Positions 1-5,447 of a stretch of 5,447 nucleotides of DNA are shown here, piece after piece. The translations under genes and the position numbers were made by a program. The stretch is from Piscirickettsiaceae bacterium (GTDB lineage: Bacteria > Pseudomonadota > Gammaproteobacteria > Thiomicrospirales > Thiomicrospiraceae). The first letter of the stretch is position 1; each line of letters starts with the position of its first letter. The notes under the pieces were generated by a model that saw nothing but the letters and a program-made list of their open reading frames with translations, was not told the DNA's origin and did not search any database. The stretch lies in NCBI GenBank assembly GCA_021767305.1, contig JAASTL010000099.1, positions 1-5,447 on the forward strand. The letters run 5' to 3'.

Positions 1-493
1 CCAAATAAGGACCTTCAATTAAATCTATACAGTAAGGCACCGCTGGGAATACGGCTTCCAAGCATTCGCCAATGGCGGATGGCTTACCCGGTAAGTTGAT
101 GATTAAAGCGCTCCCCCGCGTTCCTGCAATTTGACGGGAAAGAATCGCTGTAGGCACATATTGCAAAGAGACAGCACGCATTTGCTCGGCAAAACCATCT
201 AAAATTTTATCGCATACTTTTTCGGTTGCCTCTGGAGTGACATCACGTTTAGCCGGGCCGGTACCACCAGTGGTCAGAACCAAACAACAGCCTTCGTTAT
301 CAATCATCTCAATTAAAGTTTGTTCAATCAGCGGCTGCTCATCCTCGATTACTTTGGCAACAGCGGTCCATTCATTACTCAATGCATTACCAATCCACTC
401 TTGCATGGCTGGGCCACCTAAGTCTTCATACTCTCCTCGGCTGGCGCGATCAGACACCGTAACAAATCCAATCTTAATCTGATTATTTTGCAT
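1..493 (-). CDS. mog: Molybdopterin adenylyltransferase Mog (3' end missing)
   Basis: Mog activates molybdopterin by adenylating it with ATP in the cytoplasm, before molybdate is inserted to make molybdenum cofactor. Seen here: 164 codons from ATG at 493 to the left edge with no stop; E. coli MogA is about 195 residues, so roughly 30 are outside the window. The family motif TTGGTGPAKRDVTPEAT covers residues 74-90. D51 (in VIEDEQP) and D84 (in KRDVTPEAT) match the two aspartates known to be important in E. coli MogA (D49 and D82). A C-terminal LPGKPSAIGE segment is at 134-143. The start is supported by a Shine-Dalgarno sequence GAGAAAGGAT on the minus strand (498-507) just upstream. The gene diverges from the lon region, with no evident functional link. 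MoaB is the main alternative, but the KRDVTPEAT form and length favour Mog. Confidence 0.93.
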   Translation of the reverse strand, partial: MQNNQIKIGFVTVSDRASRGEYEDLGGPAMQEWIGNALSNEWTAVAKVIEDEQPLIEQTLIEMIDNEGCCLVLTTGGTGPAKRDVTPEATEKVCDKILDGFAEQMRAVSLQYVPTAILSRQIAGTRGSALIINLPGKPSAIGECLEAVFPAVPYCIDLIEGPYL

Positions 494-510
494 TTTTATC
501 CTTTCTCAAG

Positions 511-542
511 CTTGAATAGCGAAAAACGTGACCACATATAAT
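511..542 (+). promoter_or_regulatory. Predicted heat-shock (sigma-32) promoter overlapping a sigma-70 -10 box, upstream of lon
   Basis: CTTGAAT at 511-517 and CCACATAT at 532-539 are separated by 14 bases. The known sigma-32 consensus is CTTGAAA, a spacer of about 11-16, then CCCCATNT, so only one base differs in each box. A perfect sigma-70 -10 box TATAAT lies at 537-542; with TTGAAT at 512-517 as -35 its spacer is a long 19 bases. Both would start transcription near 546-550, about 65 bases before the ATG at 614. The position fits known heat-shock control of Lon proteases. CTTGAAT is part of a perfect 10-base palindrome TCAAGCTTGA (506-515). The reverse strand offers only a TATTAT box at 538-543 without a good -35 for mog, so the mog promoter is uncertain. 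Confidence 0.62.
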
Positions 543-613
543 AACCCATTCGAATCCGTGATTGAGAGCTTTGATTTTTTCAAGTTCTTAACAAAAACCC
601 AATAAGAGATGTT

Positions 614-895
614 ATGACAGATAAAAAACACAACGATGTAAACAACGACGTGACTATCGAAGACATCGACAATAAAAACGAGCTACAGAATACCTTTAAT
701 ACCAGCGTAGAAAAAACGAAAGCAGATAACGCCTCTACAAATGTTGAGTCTGAGCCCTCAGCAAAAGAGCAAGATTCTCAGCCGGAACAAACAGAGCAAG
801 CAAAGCAAGAAGAACAGCCAGAACAGCAACTTAAAATGGAAATCGATGAAGATGAAATCAAAATCGAAGTTGATGAAGCCTTGGCAGAAAACTGA
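614..895 (+). CDS. Acidic disordered N-terminal extension of the Lon protease, cut off by a frame change
   Basis: This 93-codon frame opens with ATG at 614 behind a modest purine-rich site AAGAGA (604-609). The product is hydrophilic and low in complexity, rich in E, D, Q, N and K. A Q/E-rich stretch (about residues 52-73) is followed by an alternating acidic segment (about 74-91), and there is no membrane segment or signal peptide. It ends at TGA 893-895, inside the open part of the next frame, which carries Lon. I read it as the natural N-terminus of Lon rather than a separate protein, for three reasons: AsrA-type Lon in Pseudomonas also begins with an acidic unstructured tail; the Lon frame has no ATG, GTG or TTG start upstream of its substrate-binding domain; and restoring one A in the 888-891 run joins the two as ALAEKLIQTANAVLEGE. 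A free-standing small acidic protein translationally coupled to lon is the alternative. Confidence 0.6.
   Translation: MTDKKHNDVNNDVTIEDIDNKNELQNTFNTSVEKTKADNASTNVESEPSAKEQDSQPEQTEQAKQEEQPEQQLKMEIDEDEIKIEVDEALAEN
886..895 (+). other. Frame junction in lon (single-base deletion or -1 recoding site)
   Basis: The upstream frame reads GCA GAA AAC TGA across 884-895. The downstream frame is open from 877 and reads AAA CTG ATT CAA from 889. Going from one to the other needs a -1 shift, or one extra base. An AAAAA run instead of AAAA at 888-891 would give an uninterrupted 916-codon gene from 614 to 3363. The site A-GAA-AAC is not a classic X-XXY-YYZ slippery heptamer, because the GAA codon re-pairs poorly as AGA, and no Shine-Dalgarno-like stimulator is visible upstream. 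A sequencing or assembly indel, or a true mutation, is therefore likelier than programmed recoding. A CTG codon at 892 overlaps the TGA (CTGA), so coupled re-initiation is formally possible. Confidence 0.65.
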
Positions 896-1041
896 TTCAA
901 ACTGCAAATGCGGTTCTGGAAGGCGAGCATATTGCCAACCCCGGGAGTATTTTTGGTCAACTCGCCAAGCCGGATTTAACCATTCCCAGAGATATTTACC
1001 TGCTGCCAGTTAAAGAACGCCCTTTCTTTCCGGGGCAGCAG

Positions 1042-3363
1042 TTGCCTGTATTGTTAAACAAAGATGCCTGGGGAGAAACCTATGAAGCCATCAAAGCCGG
1101 TAAATGCAAATACATCGGCATTATCTTTGTGGCTACCGATGACCACCATAATGCGGTTCCAGAAGACTTTAGCGGCACTGGAACACTGGTCAAAATCCAT
1201 GACCCCAAAGTTAAGGATGATTATATTCAGTTGATTGCTGAGGGGCTAAAACGTTTTGAGATTGATACTTGGATCAATACTCAAGCGCCTTATCGTGCCA
1301 GCGTAACCTATCCTGCCGATGTGATTGATGGTTCCGATAAAGAGTTCAAAGCTTATGGTTTGGCCATTATGAACGCCTTTAGAGAGCTATTGCCACTCAA
1401 CCCGCTCTACAGTGAAGAACTGAAATATTTCTTAAACCGTTACAGTGCCAGCGAACCATCGCAATTAGCGGATTTTGCCGCCGGCCTGACCACCGCGGAA
1501 AATGAAAAACTACAAGACATTCTTGATACCCTAAACCTAGCTGAGCGTATGGAAAAAGTGCTCGCCTTGTTTAAACAGGAAATTGAGGTCACCAAGCTGC
1601 AGTTCAATATACGTGAACGTGTAGAAGAAAATCTCAGCGACCATCAACGTGACTTCTTTTTGCGCCAGCAACTCAAAGAGATTCAAAAAGAGTTGGGTAT
1701 GGTCAAAGATGATCAAACCCTTGATACAGATCGCTTTAGAGAACGTATTGAAAAACTCACTTTATCTAAAGAAGCGGAGAAAAAAGCCGAGGAAGAACTT
1801 AGCAAACTTGGCATGTTGGATCCGCAATCGCCAGAGTATGGAGTGGCGCGTAACTGGTTAGATTGGCTCACCCAATTACCTTGGGGACAATACAGTGAAG
1901 ACCTATTGGACTTAACCCGAGCACAAAAAATTCTGGATAAAGGGCACGATGGCCTTGAAGATGTTAAAGATCGTATCTTGGAGTTTTTAGCGGTTGGCGC
2001 TTTAAAAGGTGAAGTATCCGGTTCCATTATCTGTTTGGTTGGCCCTCCAGGTGTTGGGAAAACCTCAATTGGTAAATCCATTGCCGAATCTTTAGGGCGC
2101 AAGTTCTACCGTTTTTCGGTTGGTGGGATGCGTGATGAAGCGGAAATTAAAGGTCATCGCCGCACATACATTGGTGCCATGCCGGGTAAATTCATTCAAG
2201 CTTTAAAAGATTGTGAAACCGCAAACCCGGTTATTATGCTAGATGAAATCGATAAGATTGGTGCCTCCTACCAAGGTGACCCCGCCTCAGCCTTATTGGA
2301 GGTGTTAGACCCTGAACAGAACAGCGAATTTATGGATCACTATATGGACATCCGTTTTGATCTTTCCAAAGCGGTGTTTGTCTGTACAGCTAATACTTTG
2401 GACACTATTCCGGGGCCACTACTTGATCGCATGGAAGTGATTCGCTTATCAGGTTATATAACCGAAGAAAAAGTGCAGATTGCCAAACATCATCTCTGGC
2501 CAAATCTGTTGGCAGAATCCGGTTTAACTAAAGAACAGGTGCAAATCACTACGCCGGCGATTCGTCATGTCATTGAAGGCTATGCACGTGAAGCCGGTGT
2601 GCGTAATCTGAAAAAACAACTCGCCAAACTGATTCGTAAACTGGCCATTAAGTTTGTTAAACAAGACTTAAAAAGTACCCGAATTCATGTCAATGAACTT
2701 GAAGAGATGTTGGGACAACCCCGTTTTACGCTAGAAAAAACCAATCTACAAATAGGTACTATTACGGGCTTAGCTTGGACTTCTATGGGTGGCGCCACTT
2801 TGAATATTGAAGCCAGCCGTGTGCATACCTTGAATCGTGGCTTTAAACTTTCTGGGCAATTGGGTGAGGTCATGCAGGAATCTGCTGGCATTGCTTATAG
2901 TTTTATCTCTTCTAATCTAGATAAATACAAAGCCGATCCGGAGTTCTTTGATAAAGCATTTGTACACTTGCATGTGCCGGATGGTGCGACACCCAAAGAC
3001 GGCCCGAGTGCGGGTGTTACTATGGCCACCGCCCTGCTCTCATTGGCGCGCGATGAGTCGATTAAATCGCCACTGGCAATGACAGGGGAACTGAGCTTGA
3101 CCGGTCAAGTTCTTCCGGTGGGTGGGATTCGTGAAAAGGTCATCGCCTCGCGCCGTATAGGCATTAAAGAGGTCATTTTGCCGGAAGATAACCGTAAGGA
3201 TTATGAAGAGTTACCAGATTACTTGAAAGAAGAAATGAAGGTGCACTTTGCCAAACATTTTGACGATGTCGCCCGCTTAACCTTTAATGTGCGCAGTAAA
3301 TCTTTAGCGCTGAAAACCTATTTGGCACATAAAGAAGAAGAGGCTTTAAATACGCATCATTGA
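1042..3363 (+). CDS. lon: ATP-dependent Lon protease (endopeptidase La), AsrA-like subclass; body of the gene
   Basis: Cytoplasmic ATP-dependent serine protease that unfolds and degrades damaged and regulatory proteins. The boundary given starts at the first ordinary start codon (TTG 1042), but homology begins earlier: IPRDIYLLPVKERPFFPGQQ at 982-1041 is the first part of the LON substrate-binding domain. The frame is open back to 877, so the true N-terminus probably lies in the 614-895 frame. Domains by base position: LON-N about 982-1600; coiled-coil region with HQRDFFLRQQLKEIQKELG about 1640-1700; AAA+ with Walker A GPPGVGKT (2041-2064), Walker B VIMLDEIDK (2230-2256), LLDRMEVI near 2420 and sensor 2 AREAGVR near 2590; protease domain with catalytic Ser in KDGPSAG (codon 3007) and Lys in REKVIA (codon 3136). 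These are 43 residues apart, as in E. coli Lon (S679/K722). The phrases FPGQQLPV, ELLPLNPLYSEELK, VGALKGEVSGSI and ITGLAWTSMGGATLNIEA match Pseudomonas AsrA (the second Lon), not E. coli Lon. Likely heat-shock controlled from 511-542. Confidence 0.93.
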   Translation: MPVLLNKDAWGETYEAIKAGKCKYIGIIFVATDDHHNAVPEDFSGTGTLVKIHDPKVKDDYIQLIAEGLKRFEIDTWINTQAPYRASVTYPADVIDGSDKEFKAYGLAIMNAFRELLPLNPLYSEELKYFLNRYSASEPSQLADFAAGLTTAENEKLQDILDTLNLAERMEKVLALFKQEIEVTKLQFNIRERVEENLSDHQRDFFLRQQLKEIQKELGMVKDDQTLDTDRFRERIEKLTLSKEAEKKAEEELSKLGMLDPQSPEYGVARNWLDWLTQLPWGQYSEDLLDLTRAQKILDKGHDGLEDVKDRILEFLAVGALKGEVSGSIICLVGPPGVGKTSIGKSIAESLGRKFYRFSVGGMRDEAEIKGHRRTYIGAMPGKFIQALKDCETANPVIMLDEIDKIGASYQGDPASALLEVLDPEQNSEFMDHYMDIRFDLSKAVFVCTANTLDTIPGPLLDRMEVIRLSGYITEEKVQIAKHHLWPNLLAESGLTKEQVQITTPAIRHVIEGYAREAGVRNLKKQLAKLIRKLAIKFVKQDLKSTRIHVNELEEMLGQPRFTLEKTNLQIGTITGLAWTSMGGATLNIEASRVHTLNRGFKLSGQLGEVMQESAGIAYSFISSNLDKYKADPEFFDKAFVHLHVPDGATPKDGPSAGVTMATALLSLARDESIKSPLAMTGELSLTGQVLPVGGIREKVIASRRIGIKEVILPEDNRKDYEELPDYLKEEMKVHFAKHFDDVARLTFNVRSKSLALKTYLAHKEEEALNTHH

Positions 3364-3366
3364 TTT

Positions 3367-3440
3367 GGTCTATGGTCGATGGTCTATGGTCTATGGGTTG
3401 ATGCAAACAACCAACAACTAACGACTAACGACCATTGACT
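3367..3440. repeat. Degenerate 7-base repeats forming an imperfect inverted repeat between convergent genes
   Basis: The left arm holds consecutive units GGTCTAT (3367-3373), GGTCGAT, GGTCTAT, GGTCTAT (to 3394), then a variant GGGTTGAT (3395-3402). The right arm (about 3405-3440), read on the reverse strand, continues the same 7-base rhythm with units such as GTCAATG, GTCGTTA and GTTGTTG. The arms pair imperfectly; the best block is ATGGTCG (3372-3378) with CGACCAT (3429-3435), and about 21 of 37 aligned positions match. It fills almost the whole gap between the lon stop (3363) and the HDOD gene stop (3445). A transcript from either side could fold into a long hairpin, so it may act as a bidirectional terminator or mRNA end protector. 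No T-run follows on either strand, so it is not a classic intrinsic terminator. Confidence 0.7.
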
Positions 3441-3444
3441 AAAA

Positions 3445-4308
3445 TCAATCCTTAAAGCTATAGGACATTAATGCAGAGCGAATTTCGGAGATAACCGTGT
3501 CTGGAATCATCAATTCATTAATACCATCTTTCTCAAATTGACTCATTTCTCCGCCGCGATAAGCACCTAAAGAAATCTCGGCAACGATGGCATTGGCAAT
3601 CTTTATCATGGCCACCATAGAACGCACCTTATCGTCTTTTATGCGATCACATTGTGCGGTGTGATGCAGCATAATGGCATTGAGCATAGGTACCGGCAAA
3701 CGCCATTTTTGTCCCATCAGCACGCCAATTACGGCATGATTAGAACCGTAAGTTTGTTGTTCTTTAGCCATGACTGAGACCGGTAATGACATGGATGAAC
3801 GGAATAGCGGTTCATATTTATCTTGGTTAATCGATGCCAACATTAAAGCGCCTGCATTATGGAATAAACCCAGCATATAGGCTTCGTCACGCGATACGCC
3901 TTCGACCCACTCAGAAATATCTGCCATACAGAAAGCCACGTCCACACTGTGATCCATAATGTCTTTGAAAAGACCGCCGCTACCGAACAGATTTTTCAAA
4001 GCGGAAGCTACCACTAAGTTATAAATATTATCCAAGCCCATTACATTGACGGCATCACGAATCGATTTAACCGGTTCTTTGAGTTTAATGACAGGGGAAT
4101 TAACAATGCGCATCACCTCGCCCGATAGGGTGGTATTCATTTCTATGATTTGCGCGACCGTGGCGAGACTACCGAATTTACTTTTTATCTCTTTATCCAA
4201 GGCTAAGACTTCTTGCGGAATTTCCGGAATCTTATGACCTTGAATCGCCCTCATGGCTTGTTTAAGTTTTTCTTGTATCAACGCTGGGTTTCTCTTAAAA
4301 CGCAGCAC
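3445..4308 (-). CDS. HDOD-domain protein, probable signalling/regulatory protein
   Basis: A 287-residue protein with an HDOD domain over about residues 20-220. Domain hallmarks are IPEIPQEVLAL (27-37), a VAQIIEMNTTLSGEVMRIVNSP segment (51-72), IRDAVNVMGLDNIYNLVVA (83-101), the DHS motif (119-121), MLGLFHNAGALMLA (145-158) and SNHAVIGVLMGQKWRLP (189-205). HDOD proteins are relatives of HD phosphohydrolases that usually lack the metal-binding residues. Here the position of the usual HD doublet reads H150-N151, consistent with a non-catalytic scaffold or sensor role in regulation. No membrane segment, signal peptide or second output domain is seen. The start is GTG at 4308; an ATG at 4310 is in another frame. 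No good Shine-Dalgarno is visible, and tesA ends only 4 bases upstream, so translation is probably coupled to tesA. The specific function is unknown. Confidence 0.88.
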   Translation of the reverse strand: MLRFKRNPALIQEKLKQAMRAIQGHKIPEIPQEVLALDKEIKSKFGSLATVAQIIEMNTTLSGEVMRIVNSPVIKLKEPVKSIRDAVNVMGLDNIYNLVVASALKNLFGSGGLFKDIMDHSVDVAFCMADISEWVEGVSRDEAYMLGLFHNAGALMLASINQDKYEPLFRSSMSLPVSVMAKEQQTYGSNHAVIGVLMGQKWRLPVPMLNAIMLHHTAQCDRIKDDKVRSMVAMIKIANAIVAEISLGAYRGGEMSQFEKDGINELMIPDTVISEIRSALMSYSFKD

Positions 4309-4312
4309 ATTG

Positions 4313-5095
4313 CTACGATTGCTGTTCTTGTTCTTCTATGCGCTCTATGGCTTGTTTGATTAAAGGCAAAACACGTTGCTTAATCAACGGTTGCGCAGCG
4401 GCATTTGGATGTAAAGCATCAGCTTGCATCAACTCAGGATCTAGTGCGACAGGTTCTATGAAAAATGGATCAAATAACAGCGAATATTTATTAGCAATAT
4501 CGCGATACATTTTTTGAAACAGTTGTTCATATACCGGGCCATAATTGGTTGGCAAACGCACCCCTAACAATACCACCTGGCAATTATGGCTGGCATTGAG
4601 GCAAGATTTTGCCATCTTTTCCAAGTTTGACTGCGTTACTCTTAAATCCTGTCCTCTTAAAGCATCATTTGCACCAAGTTCAATGATTAACAGGCTGGGT
4701 TGATGTGTCTGCATTAGGCTCGGTAATCTTTGCGCCCCACCAGAGGTAGTTTCACCACTAATACTGGCATTCACCACTTTTGCCGGCGAAATTTCCTTAC
4801 TCATTAAATTTACCCAGCCCTGCTCAGCATCAATACCATAAGCAGCACTCAAACTATCACCTAGCACTAACACAGTTGGTTTTGAGACCTGTGTTTGAAC
4901 TGATGCCAGATTCATCTTTTGTTCATTGTGAGGCGCTTGCGGTTGCGCTTGGCTTAGCATAGGATTGAAGAGTATCAATGCACTCAAAAAAAGAGTGACT
5001 GAGAATTTTAACCAACTGGACGCATGGGGTTTATTTTGCAAGAGAGTCAGCCAAAAACGGACGTTAAACCAATTATTGAGTTGCGTGATGTGCAT
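4313..5095 (-). CDS. tesA: Secreted SGNH-family arylesterase / thioesterase I, TesA-like
   Basis: Probable periplasmic GDSL/SGNH hydrolase acting on acyl-thioesters, lysophospholipids or aryl esters; E. coli TesA has all these activities. The 260-residue precursor has family blocks in order: LGDSLSAAYG with nucleophile S81, SISGETTSGG with oxyanion G114, ELGANDALRG with N143, and DALHPNA with D226 and H229. NASISGE, RLPSLMQTHQP and VRLPTNYG closely follow E. coli TesA. The signal peptide is long: a polar lead (1-28), a hydrophobic core (about 31-47) and probable cleavage after LSQA (residue 50). The ATG at 5095 is chosen because GAAGGAAC (5102-5109) is a good Shine-Dalgarno at proper distance. 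TTG at 5041 would give a more usual signal-peptide length but has no such site. The first 72 bases overlap the divergent ABC gene. The HDOD gene follows after 4 bases in the same transcript. The substrate cannot be told from sequence. Confidence 0.92.
   Translation of the reverse strand: MHITQLNNWFNVRFWLTLLQNKPHASSWLKFSVTLFLSALILFNPMLSQAQPQAPHNEQKMNLASVQTQVSKPTVLVLGDSLSAAYGIDAEQGWVNLMSKEISPAKVVNASISGETTSGGAQRLPSLMQTHQPSLLIIELGANDALRGQDLRVTQSNLEKMAKSCLNASHNCQVVLLGVRLPTNYGPVYEQLFQKMYRDIANKYSLLFDPFFIEPVALDPELMQADALHPNAAAQPLIKQRVLPLIKQAIERIEEQEQQS
4937..4965 (+). promoter_or_regulatory. Weak candidate promoter for the ABC transporter gene, inside tesA
   Basis: TTGCGG (4937-4942) and TAGGAT (4960-4965) are 17 bases apart, matching the sigma-70 boxes at 3 and 4 of 6 positions. 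It lies about 60 bases before the ATG at 5024, within the region encoding the tesA signal peptide. The match is modest and could be chance; a promoter for the ABC gene must nevertheless lie inside tesA, because there is no intergenic space. Confidence 0.25.
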
Positions 5096-5447
5096 TATCA
5101 GGTTCCTTCAGATGAGGGGGATTTAGATATATTAAAAGGCTGTGACTTGAGTGTCCAGCCACAAGAGATTGTTGCCATTATCGGTCGCTCTGGCTCAGGT
5201 AAATCAACGCTCCTCTCTCTTATGGCGGGTTTAGAAAAGCCGACTGCTGGTGAAATTACCATGCTAGAACGTCCTTTGCATTTATGTAGTGAAGATGAAC
5301 GTGCACAAATTCGTGCGCAAAAAGTCGGTTTTATCTTTCAAAATTTTCAGCTCATGCCAAGTATGACGGCACTGGAAAACATCCTCATGCCGCTGGAACT
5401 TTTTCAAATTGATAATGCTAGAGTCTTAGCTCTAGAGGCATTAGAAA
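5024..5447 (+). CDS. ybbA: ABC transporter ATP-binding protein, YbbA/LolD-like (3' end missing)
   Basis: ATPase subunit of an ABC system of the MacB/LolD/YbbA group, whose members power membrane proteins working on lipoproteins or other envelope substrates. 141 codons are visible; E. coli YbbA is about 228 residues. Seen: the first strand IIELRDVHYQV, DILKGCDLSVQPQEIVAIIG, Walker A GRSGSGKST (residues 54-62) and the Q-loop VGFIFQNFQLMPSMTALENI with Gln 106. The signature motif, Walker B and H-loop lie beyond the right edge. MAGLEKPTAGEI, ERAQIRAQKVGF and the divergent position next to tesA both resemble E. coli ybbA, where a permease gene (ybbP) follows. The ATG at 5024 has only a weak ribosome site; TTG at 5036, preceded by GGGG (5026-5029), is an alternative. 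Both lie inside tesA, and a start later than about 5072 would remove the first strand. Confidence 0.88.
   Translation, partial: MGFILQESQPKTDVKPIIELRDVHYQVPSDEGDLDILKGCDLSVQPQEIVAIIGRSGSGKSTLLSLMAGLEKPTAGEITMLERPLHLCSEDERAQIRAQKVGFIFQNFQLMPSMTALENILMPLELFQIDNARVLALEALE
5129..5157 (-). promoter_or_regulatory. Predicted sigma-70 promoter of tesA, inside the ABC gene
   Basis: On the minus strand, TGGACA (5152-5157) and TAATAT (5129-5134) are separated by exactly 17 bases, matching 5 of 6 and 4 of 6 consensus positions. The predicted start near 5122 gives a leader of about 27 bases that carries the GAAGGAAC ribosome site (5102-5109) before ATG 5095. The promoter lies wholly in coding sequence of the divergent ABC gene, between its first strand and Walker A. 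Confidence 0.5.

Noticed and set aside
237..482. Plus-strand 81-codon open frame
   Set aside because: It lies antisense within mog, shows no recognisable domain, and mog is strongly supported on the other strand.
578..584. CTTGAAA on the minus strand as a heat-shock -35 box for mog
   Set aside because: No CCCCAT-like -10 box lies at the right distance downstream on that strand.
881..938. TTGGCA (881-886) could pair with TGCCAA (933-938) around the frame junction, as a recoding stem
   Set aside because: Only 6 base pairs with a 46-base loop that starts before the slip site, so it is not placed like a normal stimulatory structure.
741..1013. Plus-strand 90-codon frame spanning the lon frame junction
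   Set aside because: Its product is a K/S-rich low-complexity shadow of the acidic tail and ends in unrelated sequence. It does not bridge the acidic segment to the LON domain.
1713..2102. Minus-strand 129-codon open frame inside lon
   Set aside because: Antisense shadow of the conserved AAA+ coding region; no ribosome site or family resemblance was noticed.
3364..3444. Tandem repeats as a CRISPR array
   Set aside because: The units are 7 bases, contiguous and without unique spacers.

Overview
The window looks like a chromosomal segment of a gammaproteobacterium of moderate GC (roughly the mid-40s percent by eye). The clues are a Mog protein of Escherichia coli type, a Lon protease of the AsrA subclass known from Pseudomonas, and a divergent tesA / ybbA-like pair in the same arrangement as in E. 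coli. The closest lineage cannot be fixed from this sequence alone; a sulfur-oxidiser such as the Thiomicrospira group is only a guess. No tRNA, rRNA, CRISPR array, insertion sequence or phage gene was found.

Layout: (1) positions 1-493, minus strand, the 5' part of mog (molybdenum cofactor synthesis), running off the left edge. (2) 494-613, a divergent intergenic region with a strong heat-shock (sigma-32) promoter match overlapping a perfect sigma-70 -10 box, both facing right. (3) 614-3363, plus strand, an AsrA-type Lon protease. Its long acidic N-terminal part (614-895) and the protease body lie in different frames, joined at an A-run near 888-891. (4) 3364-3444, a short convergent gap filled by degenerate 7-base repeats arranged as an imperfect inverted repeat. 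(5) 3445-5095, minus strand, a two-gene unit: tesA (secreted SGNH esterase/thioesterase), then an HDOD-domain gene 4 bases downstream. (6) 5024-5447, plus strand, the start of a YbbA-type ABC transporter ATPase. It is divergent from tesA and overlaps its 5' end by 72 bases, so each gene's control region lies inside the other's coding sequence.

The genes do not form one pathway. The two points most worth attention are the broken or recoded junction in lon beneath a heat-shock promoter, and the overlapping divergent starts of tesA and the ABC gene. The families themselves are all known, and I do not see a wholly new system here.
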